Source: Limimaricola variabilis
Lineage (GTDB): Bacteria; Pseudomonadota; Alphaproteobacteria; Rhodobacterales; Rhodobacteraceae
Reading direction: 5' to 3'
DNA length: 64,000 bases
Assembly (NCBI RefSeq): GCF_014195545.1
Contig: NZ_JACIBX010000013.1
Coordinates: 28,206-92,205, forward strand
Part shown: positions 8,704-17,333 of the stretch, piece by piece
How positions within the stretch are numbered: the stretch's first letter is position 1
Layout: each line of letters starts with the position of its first letter
Made by a program: the position numbers and the translations under genes
Notes under the pieces: model-generated
Database searches by the model: none
What the model saw: only the letters and a program-made list of their open reading frames with translations
Told to the model about the DNA's origin: nothing

Positions 8704-8721
8704 GGGGGCCGCACGGCCCCC
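8704..8721. terminator. Bidirectional hairpin between the GDPD gene and the phn operon
   Basis: GGGGGCC-GCAC-GGCCCCC is a perfect 7-bp stem in the short gap between two converging genes, and it can serve both strands. There is no long T tract on either side. Confidence 0.6.
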
Positions 8722-8726
8722 CGCCA

Positions 8727-9638
8727 TCAGATATGCGGGATCACGAAGTCGGGGATGATGCCTGCCCGGTCGATCGCCGCCACGATGTCCTCTCCCGCCA
8801 GCGGGCCGTGATCGGTGACCAGCGCCGAGGCGAAGCCCATGGCGCGGGCGCCGAGAATGTCGGTATGCAGCGTATCGCCCACCATCAGCACCCGCGACGG
8901 GTCGGGCACGGGATCGAGCCGTGACAGGGCCAGATCGAAGATCGCGCGGAACGGCTTGCCGCAGAACTCGGGCGCGCAGAGATCGGCATCGGCCAGCGCA
9001 TGGGCGAAATGGCCCGGCTCGAGCGTCAGCCCGCCCTCGCGCGGGGCGACGAGGTCGGGATTGCCGACCAGCACCGGGCGGGGCCGGGCGCGCAGGCTCG
9101 CGGCGAGCAGGCGCTGCCGCTTCACGGTCCAGCCGTCCGAGCCGACCAGCAGGAAGCCCTCGGCCGCGTCATAGGCCGCTGCGTCGTCGAGCAGCAGATG
9201 CGCATCGATCTTCTCGAATTCGCGCAGCCCGTGGCCCAGCCCCAGCATCACGCCCCATCGGCGCGGCTTTTCGCGTGTGAGCCGGGCAAGCATCGCCTCG
9301 CGAGAGGTCACAACCTCCTCGGGGGCGAAGTCGAAGCCGAGCCGCTCGTAGCGCGCCATCATCGCGCGCTTGGGATAGCCGGCGGAGTTCGATACCACCA
9401 TCACCCGCTTGCCCTTCTTGCGCAGTTCGGCGATCCGCGCGGCGGCGCCGAGGATCGGCGTCTCACCGACATTGATCACGCCATAAGCGTCGAACAGGAT
9501 CACCTCGAAGGGATCCGCGATGGCGCCCAGATGCGGCGCCCGGCCATAGGCACTGCCTTCGGGCGCATCCGGCAGGCGATGGCGGATCGCCAGATAGGCG
9601 TCGAAGGCGGTGCGCCCGGCAGGGGGCGGAGTGGTCAC
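8727..9638 (-). CDS. HAD-superfamily class IIA hydrolase at the end of the phosphonate-transport operon
   Basis: Encodes 303 residues from a GTG that overlaps the preceding permease stop as GTGA, so translation is probably coupled. HAD motifs visible: I, VILFDAYGVI (nucleophile Asp about residue 50); II, VVSNSAG; III, the Lys in CGKPFRAIF; IV, MVGDTLHTDILGA. The cap position is that of NagD-like class IIA enzymes. Motif I is odd: the usual Asp two residues after the nucleophile is Tyr52, so normal phosphatase acid/base chemistry may be changed. Because it ends a phnD-C-E-E operon, a role on an imported organophosphate or phosphonate product is plausible. The substrate is unknown. Confidence 0.8.
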   Translation of the reverse strand: MTTPPPAGRTAFDAYLAIRHRLPDAPEGSAYGRAPHLGAIADPFEVILFDAYGVINVGETPILGAAARIAELRKKGKRVMVVSNSAGYPKRAMMARYERLGFDFAPEEVVTSREAMLARLTREKPRRWGVMLGLGHGLREFEKIDAHLLLDDAAAYDAAEGFLLVGSDGWTVKRQRLLAASLRARPRPVLVGNPDLVAPREGGLTLEPGHFAHALADADLCAPEFCGKPFRAIFDLALSRLDPVPDPSRVLMVGDTLHTDILGARAMGFASALVTDHGPLAGEDIVAAIDRAGIIPDFVIPHI

Positions 9639-10438
9639 AGGATCCGGCGGCGTAGCCAAGCCGAGACGATCTCGCCCAGGATCACCAGGCCCAGGATCGC
9701 CAGCAGAACCGTCGCTGCCTCGCGCCAATTGAAAGTGTCGATCGCGCCTTGCAGGATGATACCGATGCCGCCCGCCCCGACGAGGCCGAGCACGGTGGAC
9801 TCGCGCAGGTTGATGTCCCAGCGCAGGATCGACACGGCCCAGAAGGTCGGCATGACCTGCGGCACGATCGCATAGGCGATCACCTTAAGCCGCGACGCAC
9901 CCGTCGCCTCCAGCGCCTCGACGGGCCGCTTGTCGATTTCCTCGATCGCCTCGCCAAGGAGCTTTCCGACAAAGCCGATGGAGCGGAACATGATCGCCAC
10001 GATGCCCGCGACGATGCCGGGGCCGAAGATGGCGACGAACAGGAGCGCCCAGATGATCGTGTTGATCGAGCGCGACGAGACGAGGATGAAGCGTCCGATC
10101 CAGAGCGTGGCGCGGTTCGGCGTGGTGTTCTGCGCCGCGAGCCAGGCGACGGGCAGCGACAGGATCACCGCGAAGGCGGTGGCGATGGTGGCGATGTTCA
10201 CCGTCTCCCACAGCACCCGCAGGATCGCGCCGAGGTTCGACGGGTCGGGCGGGATCATCCGGCCGAACAGATCGCCCATCTGCGACGGCGCATCCCAGAC
10301 CCAGGCCCAGATCACCTCGATCGACGAGATGGCCCAGCCGATGGCCAGCGCGCAGGCGACAAAGACGGCGTAGCGTTGCAGCCGCTGTTTCAGGGTGAAG
10401 CGGGTCCAGTCGTCGTGACCGAGATCGGAGAGGGTCAT
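9635..10438 (-). CDS. phnE: Phosphonate-type ABC transporter permease (second PhnE)
   Basis: Encodes 267 residues with about six membrane helices and the binding-protein-dependent permease loop (EALEATGASRLKVIAYAIVPQVMP, whose key part is E-A-x3-GAS at about residue 178). The ATG at 10438 overlaps the upstream permease stop as ATGA. Two PhnE-like permeases in a row suggest a heterodimeric channel, a known variant of phosphonate or phosphite importers. It forms an inner-membrane complex with PhnC and the first PhnE. Confidence 0.88.
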   Translation of the reverse strand: MTLSDLGHDDWTRFTLKQRLQRYAVFVACALAIGWAISSIEVIWAWVWDAPSQMGDLFGRMIPPDPSNLGAILRVLWETVNIATIATAFAVILSLPVAWLAAQNTTPNRATLWIGRFILVSSRSINTIIWALLFVAIFGPGIVAGIVAIMFRSIGFVGKLLGEAIEEIDKRPVEALEATGASRLKVIAYAIVPQVMPTFWAVSILRWDINLRESTVLGLVGAGGIGIILQGAIDTFNWREAATVLLAILGLVILGEIVSAWLRRRIL

Positions 10439-11238
10439 AGGCGTTTCCTGATCTGGCCCGACACGGCCTCCGACAGGAGGATCGCGGCGACGATGACCAT
10501 GGTGATGGCGAGCGCGAAGTCGTAGTCGTAGCGCCCGAAGGCATTGGCCAGCGTCGAGCCGATGCCGCCGGCGCCGACGATGCCGACCACGGCCGAGGCG
10601 CGCAGGTTGCTGTCGAGCTGGTAGATGGTGAGACCGACCTGTCGCGGCATGATCTGCGGCACCACCGCGTAGATCAGCGTCGAGAGATAGGGGGCGCCGG
10701 CGGCGCGCATCGCCTCGACCTGCCCGAAATCGATCTCCTCGATCCGCTCGGCCAGCATCTTGGCGACGAAGCCGATGGAATAGACGATCAGCGTTAGCAC
10801 CCCGGCCAGAGGGCCGAAGCCCACCGCCTTGACGAAGATGATCGCAACGATGACCGGGTGGAAGCTGCGCGCGACGATGATGATGGCCCGGCCAAGGTAG
10901 AACACCGGCAGGGGGACGATGTTGCGCGCTGCCATGAAGGCGATCGGGATCGACAGGATCACGCCCCCGAAGGTGGCAAGGATGGCGATCTTCAGGCTTT
11001 CGAGGAAACCGTCGATCAACAGGCCAGACCGCTCGAAGCTCGGCGGGAAGGCACCGCCGAAGATGCGGCCCGCGCGCTCGACGCCCTCGGCCACCCGCAC
11101 CCAGTCGATCGGCAGCCAGGCGAGGGTCCACACGACGTAGAAGATCGCGCCGCCATAGACGACCCAGCGCAACAGAGGGTTGGCGATGAAGCTGGGCTTG
11201 CGCCAGTGATCGCGCGGCATGGCGGGCTGCGTGCTCAT
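10435..11238 (-). CDS. phnE: Phosphonate-type ABC transporter permease (first PhnE)
   Basis: Encodes 267 residues, the same length as the following permease and similar in layout: an N-terminal helix near residues 25-45, a periplasmic segment, then five helices. The coupling loop VEAMRAAGAPYLSTLIYAVVPQ is at about residue 175 (key residues E-A-x3-GA). It starts by ATGA overlap with phnC. Conserved VGIVGAGGIGSTL near the C-terminus is typical of PhnE. Confidence 0.88.
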   Translation of the reverse strand: MSTQPAMPRDHWRKPSFIANPLLRWVVYGGAIFYVVWTLAWLPIDWVRVAEGVERAGRIFGGAFPPSFERSGLLIDGFLESLKIAILATFGGVILSIPIAFMAARNIVPLPVFYLGRAIIIVARSFHPVIVAIIFVKAVGFGPLAGVLTLIVYSIGFVAKMLAERIEEIDFGQVEAMRAAGAPYLSTLIYAVVPQIMPRQVGLTIYQLDSNLRASAVVGIVGAGGIGSTLANAFGRYDYDFALAITMVIVAAILLSEAVSGQIRKRL

Positions 11239-12011
11239 GACGCCGCCCGCATGTCGCCGGCGCGGTCGGCGGCGGGGCTGCCGGAATAGATCCGGTCCAT
11301 CGCTTCCTGGTCGAGCGCCTGCGGCAGATCGTCGAAGATGATCCGGCCATAGCGCATGCCGACGATCCGGTCGGTGAATTCCTTGGCCTCGTGCACGTTG
11401 TGGATGTTGATCAGCACCGGCAGTTTCAGCTCGCCCGAGAGATCGCGCAAAAGCCCCATGATCTGCTCCGAGGTCTTGGGGTCGAGCGAGGCGGTCGGCT
11501 CGTCGGCGAGCAGGATCTCGGGCTTTTGCATCAGCGCGCGGACCACGCCGACCCGTTGGCGTTCGCCGCCCGACAGCTCGTCGGCGCGCTTGTCGGCGTA
11601 ATGCGCGATGCCCACCCGCTCCATCAGCTCATAGGCGCGGCGGATGTCCTCCTTGGGGTAGCGCCGCATCAGCGCGGCCCAAGTCGAGATGTAGCCCAAG
11701 CGGCCGGACTGGACGTTCTCCATCACGGTGAGACGGTCGACGAGGTTGAAGCCCTGGAACACCATGCCGATCTTGCGCCGCGCGCGGCGCAGCTCACCGC
11801 CGCGCAGGCGGGTCAGCTCCGTGCCGTTGAGGGTGATCGAGCCCGATGTCGGCTCCACCAGCCGGTTGATGCAGCGCAGGAGCGTTGACTTGCCCGCCCC
11901 CGAGGAGCCGATGATCGACACCACGCTTTCGCCCTCGATGGTCAGGTCGAGGTTCTTCAAGACCGGCTCGCCGCCACCATAGCGCTTCACCAGATCGCTG
12001 ATCTTCAGCAT
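11235..12011 (-). CDS. phnC: Phosphonate-type ABC transporter ATP-binding protein
   Basis: Encodes 258 residues. Walker A GSSGAGKST at about residue 36, Q-loop VFQGFNLVDRL, ABC signature LSGGERQRV, Walker B ILLADEPTASLD, and the switch His in NIHNVHEA. The start at 12011 has AAGGAGAA at proper spacing. Sequence features (LRCINRLVEPTSG, NLVDRLTVMENV) are those of PhnC. The gene follows phnD after a 13-bp hairpin, so it is probably expressed below the level of the binding protein. Confidence 0.92.
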   Translation of the reverse strand: MLKISDLVKRYGGGEPVLKNLDLTIEGESVVSIIGSSGAGKSTLLRCINRLVEPTSGSITLNGTELTRLRGGELRRARRKIGMVFQGFNLVDRLTVMENVQSGRLGYISTWAALMRRYPKEDIRRAYELMERVGIAHYADKRADELSGGERQRVGVVRALMQKPEILLADEPTASLDPKTSEQIMGLLRDLSGELKLPVLINIHNVHEAKEFTDRIVGMRYGRIIFDDLPQALDQEAMDRIYSGSPAADRAGDMRAAS

Positions 12012-12026
12012 TGCATTCTCCTTGAG

Positions 12027-12056
12027 GATCCCGGCCCCGCGGACGGGGCCGGGATC
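12027..12056 (-). terminator. Strong intercistronic stem-loop between phnD and phnC
   Basis: GATCCCGGCCCCG-CGGA-CGGGGCCGGGATC is a perfect 13-bp inverted repeat, 7 bases after the phnD stop and just upstream of the phnC ribosome binding site. With no T tract it more likely stabilises the phnD message or attenuates read-through than ends the operon. Confidence 0.7.
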
Positions 12057-12063
12057 ATGCGCG

Positions 12064-13050
12064 TCACTCCGCCGCGAGGCCCTCGGGCGTGTACTCGACG
12101 CCATTGGCCTTCTGGATCTGCCGGATCACCGCCCACTGGTCCTCATAGGTGATGGGGATGAACTTGCTGACGCCGGTGAACTCCTCGCCCAGGGCCGTGC
12201 CCTCGAAGTCGAAGCTGAAGAAGGCCTCCTCGATCTTCTCCTTCAGATCGGGCGCGAGGTCGTGGGCATAGGTATAGGAGGTGGTCGGGAAGGGGTCGCT
12301 CTCCCAGACGATGCGCACCTCTTCGGGATCGTAGAGGCCGCGCTCGGCCATCCGGTCGACCACCTCGGAAGCGACGGGGGCCGCGTCGTAATCGCCCGCG
12401 ACGACGCCGAGCATCGATTGGTCGTGGCTGCCCGAATAGGTGACCTCGTAATCCTCGTCCGGCACCACGCCGAGATCCGGGAACAGCGCGCGCGGCGCGA
12501 GGTTGCCGGAGTTCGAGGTCGGCGAGGTATGGGCCACGCGCTTGCCCGCGAGATCGGCGGGTTCCTGAATGTCGCTGTCGGCTTGGGTGTAGAGCTGCAG
12601 CTTGTAGCCGAACTGCCCGTCATCCGAACCCATGATCGCGAAGGGCACCGCGCCCGCGAGGTTCACCGCGTAGGGCGTCGGCCCGGTTGAGAAGCCCGCG
12701 ATGTGCAGGCGGCCCGAGCGCATCGCCTCGACCTCGGCCGAGTTCGACTGCACTGCAAAGAACTGCACGTCCTTGCCCGTCACCTCTTCGAGATGGGCGA
12801 TGAAAGGCTCCCAGATGTCCTCGTAGATCGCCGGGTCCTCGACCGGCGTGTAGGCGAAGACGAGCGTGTCGGGGTCCTTGAGCAGGCTTTCGTCGGTCGG
12901 CGCGTCGGCCACGAGATCGCCGTCGGCGTCGCAATACATCGCGTCGAGCGCGCCGCGCTCGGGGCAGTCGTCCTGCGCCGAGGCCGCGTGGGCCGACAGC
13001 GCCAGCGCGGCGAGCGCCGTCGCGCCCAGGAACGTGGGTTTCTTCAGCAT
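12064..13050 (-). CDS. phnD: Phosphonate-type ABC transporter substrate-binding protein
   Basis: Encodes 328 residues. A signal peptide ends at HAASA (about residue 25). The mature protein has the PhnD layout: LVFAYTPVEDPAIYEDIWEPF near residue 63, the ligand-loop region AHTSPTSNSGNLAPR at about 168 (a Ser/Thr-rich loop that caps the phosphonate in PhnD/PtxB proteins), and ESDPFP. GGAGGAGG precedes the start. It is first in the operon phnD-phnC-phnE-phnE-HAD. The ligand may be 2-aminoethylphosphonate, phosphite or another small organophosphate. No C-P lyase or phosphonatase gene is in the window. Confidence 0.9.
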   Translation of the reverse strand: MLKKPTFLGATALAALALSAHAASAQDDCPERGALDAMYCDADGDLVADAPTDESLLKDPDTLVFAYTPVEDPAIYEDIWEPFIAHLEEVTGKDVQFFAVQSNSAEVEAMRSGRLHIAGFSTGPTPYAVNLAGAVPFAIMGSDDGQFGYKLQLYTQADSDIQEPADLAGKRVAHTSPTSNSGNLAPRALFPDLGVVPDEDYEVTYSGSHDQSMLGVVAGDYDAAPVASEVVDRMAERGLYDPEEVRIVWESDPFPTTSYTYAHDLAPDLKEKIEEAFFSFDFEGTALGEEFTGVSKFIPITYEDQWAVIRQIQKANGVEYTPEGLAAE

Positions 13051-13351
13051 GTCGAGTGGTCCTCCTCCCAGAGATGCCCGGGCGGCCGCTCCTCAACGAC
13101 GCCCGGATCGCAAGGATCACAGCACTTCAGCTTTGACAGCGCAATGTTTTCTCGCCCGGGAGGGGAGCGGCGCGCCCCCGACAGGGCCGGCCGCAGGAGG
13201 CGTTCCGCCCTTGGGATGATGGGCGTTCGCGGCCCGACTGGCCTCGTTTCCACGGCTGTAGTGCGCCCAGAGAAGCTCAAAGGCCAAGGACGGGATGTTG
13301 TAGATGACGCATCGCCGGAATAGCGTCTGACCAAACGTAAGGGAGAGGGAC
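13051..13351. promoter_or_regulatory. Divergent promoter region between phnD and the sulfhydrylase gene
   Basis: About 300 bases between two diverging genes. I see CTGTCAA and CTGTGAT (minus strand, 13116-13139), which resemble PHO-box halves but are spaced wrongly. No riboswitch consensus is recognised ahead of the sulfhydrylase gene. Confidence 0.4.
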
Positions 13352-14644
13352 ATGACCGACAAACGCGCGCTTGGCTTCGACACGATGCAGGTCCATGCGG
13401 GGGCGGCGCCCGATCCCGCCACCGGCGCAAGACAGGTGCCGATCTACCAAACCACCTCCTACGTCTTCAAGGACGCCGACCATGCGGCGCGCCTCTTCGG
13501 GTTGCAGGAGGTCGGCTACATCTACTCGCGGCTGACCAACCCGACCGTTTCCGCCTTGGCCGACCGCGTGGCCGCGCTCGAAGGCGGCGCGGGAGCGGTC
13601 TGCTGCTCCTCGGGTCATGCGGCGCAGATCATGGCGCTGTTCCCGCTGATGGGACCGGGCTGCAACATCGTGGTTTCGACCCGGCTCTATGGTGGGTCGG
13701 TCACCCAGTTCAGCCAGACCATCAAGCGCTTCGGCTGGTCGGCGCGCTTCGTCGATTTCGACGATCTCGACGCCATTGCGGCGGCGGTGGACGACGACAC
13801 CCGTGCGATCTTCTGCGAGTCGATCTCGAACCCCGGCGGCTATATCACCGACCTGCCAGAGGTTGCCGCGCTGGCCGACCGGGTCGGCCTGCCGCTGATC
13901 GTCGACAACACGCTGGCCACCCCCTTCCTGTGCAATCCGATTGCGCAGGGCGCCACCCTCGTGGTGCATTCGGCGACGAAGTATCTGACCGGCAACGGCA
14001 CGATCACCGGCGGTGTCGTCGTCGACAGCGGCAAGTTCGACTGGTCGGCCTCGGGCAAGTTCCCCTCGCTGGCAGCGCCGGAGCCCGCCTATCACGGGCT
14101 GAACTTCCACGAGGCGCTGGGCCCGATGGCCTTCACCTTTCATTCGATCGCGGTCGGGCTGCGCGATCTGGGCATGACGCTGAACCCGCAGGCGGCGCAT
14201 TACGCGCTGATGGGCATAGAAACGCTGAGCCTGCGCATGGCGCGGCACGTGTCGAACACCGAGCGCGTGGCGAAATGGCTGGAAGCCGACCCGCGCATCG
14301 ACCGCGTGACCTGGGCCGGTCTGCCGTCCTCCCCGTGGCACCACCGCGTGGCCAAGGTGACGCCGAAGGGGGCGGGCGCGCTGTTCACCGTGGGCGTGAA
14401 AGGCGGCTTCGAGGCCTGCGTGAAGCTCGTCGACAATCTGGAGCTGTTCAGCCACGTCGCCAATCTGGGCGATACCCGCTCCCTGATCATTCACCCGGCC
14501 TCGACCACGCATCGCCAGCTCACGGCGGAGCAGCAGATGGCAGCGGGGGCCGAGCCCGACCTCGTGCGGCTGTCGATCGGGATCGAGGATCCCGAAGACC
14601 TGATCGCCGATCTCGACCGGGCGCTGGGGATCGCCTGCGCCTGA
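13352..14644 (+). CDS. metY: O-acetylhomoserine sulfhydrylase (Cys/Met-metabolism PLP enzyme)
   Basis: Encodes 430 residues, the normal size of OAH sulfhydrylases and longer than cystathionine gamma-synthase. Key features: QVPIYQTTSYVF and YSRLTNPTVSALADRVAALEGG near the N-terminus; the PLP-stacking and aspartate segment IVDNTLATPFLCNP; the Schiff-base lysine in VVHSATKYLTGNG (about residue 215); and SRSLIIHPASTTH (here DTRSLIIHPASTTH) near the C-terminus. It would make homocysteine from O-acetylhomoserine and sulfide in the cytoplasm. GGGAGAGGG precedes the start. Methionine gamma-lyase-like activity is a less likely alternative. It stands alone, divergent from phnD. Confidence 0.9.
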   Translation: MTDKRALGFDTMQVHAGAAPDPATGARQVPIYQTTSYVFKDADHAARLFGLQEVGYIYSRLTNPTVSALADRVAALEGGAGAVCCSSGHAAQIMALFPLMGPGCNIVVSTRLYGGSVTQFSQTIKRFGWSARFVDFDDLDAIAAAVDDDTRAIFCESISNPGGYITDLPEVAALADRVGLPLIVDNTLATPFLCNPIAQGATLVVHSATKYLTGNGTITGGVVVDSGKFDWSASGKFPSLAAPEPAYHGLNFHEALGPMAFTFHSIAVGLRDLGMTLNPQAAHYALMGIETLSLRMARHVSNTERVAKWLEADPRIDRVTWAGLPSSPWHHRVAKVTPKGAGALFTVGVKGGFEACVKLVDNLELFSHVANLGDTRSLIIHPASTTHRQLTAEQQMAAGAEPDLVRLSIGIEDPEDLIADLDRALGIACA

Positions 14645-14903
14645 CCGGCGGCACGGCGACAGTAATGGAAGCGACCTTCTTTAACTGATCGCCGCCCGGC
14701 TCCGGCCGAATGCGGCCAAGGTAGGGATGGCGGCGCGGGAAATGCTCCTGCGCCGCGCGAGCACAACCCATGCGAGAGGCCTCTGCTTCGGCGGAATTCT
14801 TCTCGCGTGTCGGCTTCAAGCAGGGCAGGGCCGCGAACGGCGGAACCAAAGCCTGCCGCCGGGCGCTGGGGCAGCGATGCGCCGACAGCCGAAGAGTGCC
14901 CGC
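14645..14903. other. Gap before xdhC
   Basis: About 260 bases upstream of the molybdoenzyme operon. In-frame upstream starts for xdhC (ATG 14877, and the frame is open back to 14727) mean part of this gap could be coding. I see no clear operator or terminator. Confidence 0.4.
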
Positions 14904-15821
14904 ATGCCCCGCCAGCCCGCCAACGAGGCACAGGCCGATGCGCCCTTTGCCCCGCTTTTCGAGTACGAGGCCGCCTCCGTTCTTCGCCCGCTCTCGGACT
15001 CGGGCGGCGTGCTCGCCGTGCTGACCGGCATCGAGGGCGGCTTCTATCGGCCATGCGGCGCGATGATGGGTTTCCCCGACGGTGCCGCGCCCGTCGGGCA
15101 ACTGTCCTCGGGCTGCATCGAGGGCGACCTCGCGCTTCAGGCCGCCGAGGTTCACCGGAGCGGTCAGCCGAGGCGACTGCGCTACGGGAAGGGATCGCCC
15201 TTCATCGACATCCGGCTGCCCTGCGGCAGCGGCATCGACATCTCCCTCGTTCCGGTCGCGCCGGGCCCGATGCTCGACAGGCCGCTGGCCGATCTCGCGG
15301 ATCGCCGTGAAACCCGGCTGCAGGTCGAGGGGCTCCCCGCGCTGACGCTGCGCCCCGATCCTAGGATGCTGGTGCTGGGGGAAGGGGGCGAGGCCGACAC
15401 TTTCTCGCGGATCGCCCGCGCCGCCGGTTACCCGGTGCGCCGGGCCGCGCGCATCGACCCCGACGCAATCGACCGTTTCACCGCCGTCGTCCTGTTCTTT
15501 CATGATCATGACCACGAAGCGGAGCTACTTTCAGTGGCGCTCGACAGCCCGGCTTTCTGGGTCGGGGCGCAGGGCAGTGCGCGCGCGCAGTCACGCCGTC
15601 GCGCGGCGCTGGCCGAGGCGGGCTTCGGCGCCTCGGCGCTCGACCGGCTGCGCGGCCCGATCGGCCTCATCCCCGGCGCCCGCGACCCGCGAGTGCTCGC
15701 GGTCTCGGTGCTGGCCGAGATCGTCGAGGCCGCAAGCTGCATCCCCACCGATCCCGACCCCGCGCCACGCCGCGAGGCATATCACGACCCCATCCCCAGC
15801 CGATCGCCCGCCTGGCGATGA
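14904..15821 (+). CDS. XdhC/CoxI-family molybdenum cofactor insertion protein
   Basis: Encodes about 305 residues from the ATG chosen (ATG 14877 is also possible). The N-terminal XdhC domain has GFYRPCGAMM and the conserved QLSSGCIEGDL at about residue 67. A Rossmann-like half begins at RMLVLGEGGEADTFSRIARAAGY (key G-x-G-x2-A/G pattern) at about residue 152. Such proteins bind and sulfurate the molybdenum cofactor and deliver it to xanthine-oxidase-family enzymes. It precedes paoABC in the same direction and corresponds functionally to PaoD. The start is uncertain because neither ATG has a strong ribosome binding site. Confidence 0.82.
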   Translation: MPRQPANEAQADAPFAPLFEYEAASVLRPLSDSGGVLAVLTGIEGGFYRPCGAMMGFPDGAAPVGQLSSGCIEGDLALQAAEVHRSGQPRRLRYGKGSPFIDIRLPCGSGIDISLVPVAPGPMLDRPLADLADRRETRLQVEGLPALTLRPDPRMLVLGEGGEADTFSRIARAAGYPVRRAARIDPDAIDRFTAVVLFFHDHDHEAELLSVALDSPAFWVGAQGSARAQSRRRAALAEAGFGASALDRLRGPIGLIPGARDPRVLAVSVLAEIVEAASCIPTDPDPAPRREAYHDPIPSRSPAWR

Positions 15822-15843
15822 GCCATTCCCGAGGAGCCCCCGC

Positions 15844-16350
15844 ATGCAGACGTCACTGACCATAAACGGCACGGCGCGAGAGCTGGATCTCGACCCGCGC
15901 ACCAGCCTGCTCGACGCGCTGCGCCATCATCTCGGCCTGACCGGTACGAAGAAGGGCTGCGATCACGGCCAATGCGGCGCCTGCACCGCGCTGGTAAACG
16001 GACGGCGTGTGAACGCCTGCCTGTCGCTCCTGTGCATGCATGATGGCGACGAGGTGACCACCATCGAGGGGCTGGGCCAGCCCGGTGCTCTCAGCCCTAT
16101 GCAGCAGGCCTTCGTCGAGAAGGACGGTTTTCAATGCGGCTACTGCACGCCGGGCCAGATCTGCTCGGCCACCGCGATGCTCGAAGAGATCGCGCAGGGC
16201 TGGCCGAGCCATGTCACCGAGGATCTGGAGGCGCAGCCCGAACTGACCATCGAGGAGATCTCCGAGCGGATGAGCGGCAATCTCTGCCGCTGCTCGGCCT
16301 ATCCCAACATCGTGGACGCGATCCGCAAGGCGGCGGGAGAGACGGCATGA
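15844..16350 (+). CDS. paoA: Aldehyde oxidoreductase iron-sulfur subunit (PaoA/YagT-like)
   Basis: Encodes 168 residues. First [2Fe-2S] site: [11 protein letters not shown] with a further Cys in NACLSL. Second site: CGYCTPGQ and the pair in [11 protein letters not shown]. This arrangement is standard for small subunits of the xanthine oxidase family. GAGGAGC precedes the ATG at 15844. Unlike E. coli PaoA there is no evident twin-arginine signal at the N-terminus (it begins MQTSLTING), so the enzyme is probably cytoplasmic. It is the first structural gene of a three-subunit molybdenum hydroxylase. Confidence 0.92.
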   Translation: MQTSLTINGTARELDLDPRTSLLDALRHHLGLTGTKKGCDHGQCGACTALVNGRRVNACLSLLCMHDGDEVTTIEGLGQPGALSPMQQAFVEKDGFQCGYCTPGQICSATAMLEEIAQGWPSHVTEDLEAQPELTIEEISERMSGNLCRCSAYPNIVDAIRKAAGETA

Positions 16351-17333
16351 GACCCTTCGACTACCATCGCGGCACCGGCATCGAAGACGCGACCCGCGCT
16401 GCTGCGCAGGGCAGCTTCATCGCCGGGGGCACCAACCTCATCGACCTGATGAAGCTCGAGGTGATGGCGCCCGAACGCCTGGTCGACATCAACCGGATCG
16501 AGGAACTTCGCGGCATCGAGGCCACCGACGGGGGCGGGCTGCGCATCGGGGCGCTGGTCTCCAACACCGATCTCGCCAACGATCCGCGCGTGCGCCGCCA
16601 CTGGCCGGTGCTGAGCCGGGCGCTGCTGTCCGGCGCGACCCAACAGCTCCGCAACAAGGCCACCACCGGCGGCAACCTGCTGCAGCGCACCCGTTGCCTG
16701 TATTTCTACGACCGTGCCATGCCTTGCAACAAGCGTGCGCCCGGGACGGGCTGCGGCGCGATGGAAGGGGTCAACCGCATCCTCGCCGTGCTCGGCACTT
16801 CCGAGCATTGCATCGCCACCCATCCCAGCGACATGGCGGTGGCGATGATGGCGCTGGGTGCCGAGGTCGAGATCGTCCGCGCCAGCGGCGCGACGGAGCG
16901 CCTGCCGCTCGACGACCTCTATTTGCTGCCCGGCGATACGCCCGAGCGCGAAACCGTGCTGGCACCCGGCGACCTGATCGCGGCCGTCATTCTGCCCGCC
17001 CCGGTCGAGGGGCGGCAGGCCTATCGCAAGGTGCGCGACCGCGCCTCCTACGCCTTCGCGCTGGTCTCGGTCGCTGCGGTGGTCGCGGTCGAGGAGGGGC
17101 GGATCAGCCGCGCCGATCTGGCGTTCGGAGGTCTCGCGCCCAAGCCGTGGCGCAACCGGGATGTCGAGGCCGCGCTGGTCGGACAGTCCCCGTCCGAGGC
17201 GCTGTTCGACCGCGCCGCCGACATCCTGCTCGAGGATGCGCGGGGTCATGGCGACAACGAGTTCAAGATCCCGCTGGCGCGCCGCGTGCTCAAGGCGGTG
17301 CTGGCAGACCTCACGACAGGAGCCGCGGCATGA
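16347..17333 (+). CDS. paoB: Aldehyde oxidoreductase FAD subunit with extra 4Fe-4S motif (PaoB/YagS-like)
   Basis: Encodes 328 residues, started by ATGA overlap with the iron-sulfur subunit. FAD-binding motifs: [13 protein letters not shown] at about residue 25 and [15 protein letters not shown] at about 103. The cysteine cluster [24 protein letters not shown] at about residues 113-137 (three Cys plus one nearby) matches the extra [4Fe-4S]-binding insert that distinguishes PaoB-like subunits from ordinary xanthine-oxidase FAD subunits. It would pass electrons from the Mo centre through the clusters to FAD and an external acceptor. Confidence 0.92.
   Translation: MRPFDYHRGTGIEDATRAAAQGSFIAGGTNLIDLMKLEVMAPERLVDINRIEELRGIEATDGGGLRIGALVSNTDLANDPRVRRHWPVLSRALLSGATQQLRNKATTGGNLLQRTRCLYFYDRAMPCNKRAPGTGCGAMEGVNRILAVLGTSEHCIATHPSDMAVAMMALGAEVEIVRASGATERLPLDDLYLLPGDTPERETVLAPGDLIAAVILPAPVEGRQAYRKVRDRASYAFALVSVAAVVAVEEGRISRADLAFGGLAPKPWRNRDVEAALVGQSPSEALFDRAADILLEDARGHGDNEFKIPLARRVLKAVLADLTTGAAA

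Noticed and set aside
13116..13139. PHO-box-like halves CTGTCAA and CTGTGAT upstream of phnD
   Set aside because: The halves are 17 bases apart start-to-start rather than the required 11, and no further copy completes the box.
13130..13351. Possible SAM-type riboswitch ahead of the sulfhydrylase gene
   Set aside because: SAM-II and related elements occur before met genes in this group, but I cannot find the conserved loop bases or pseudoknot pairing here.
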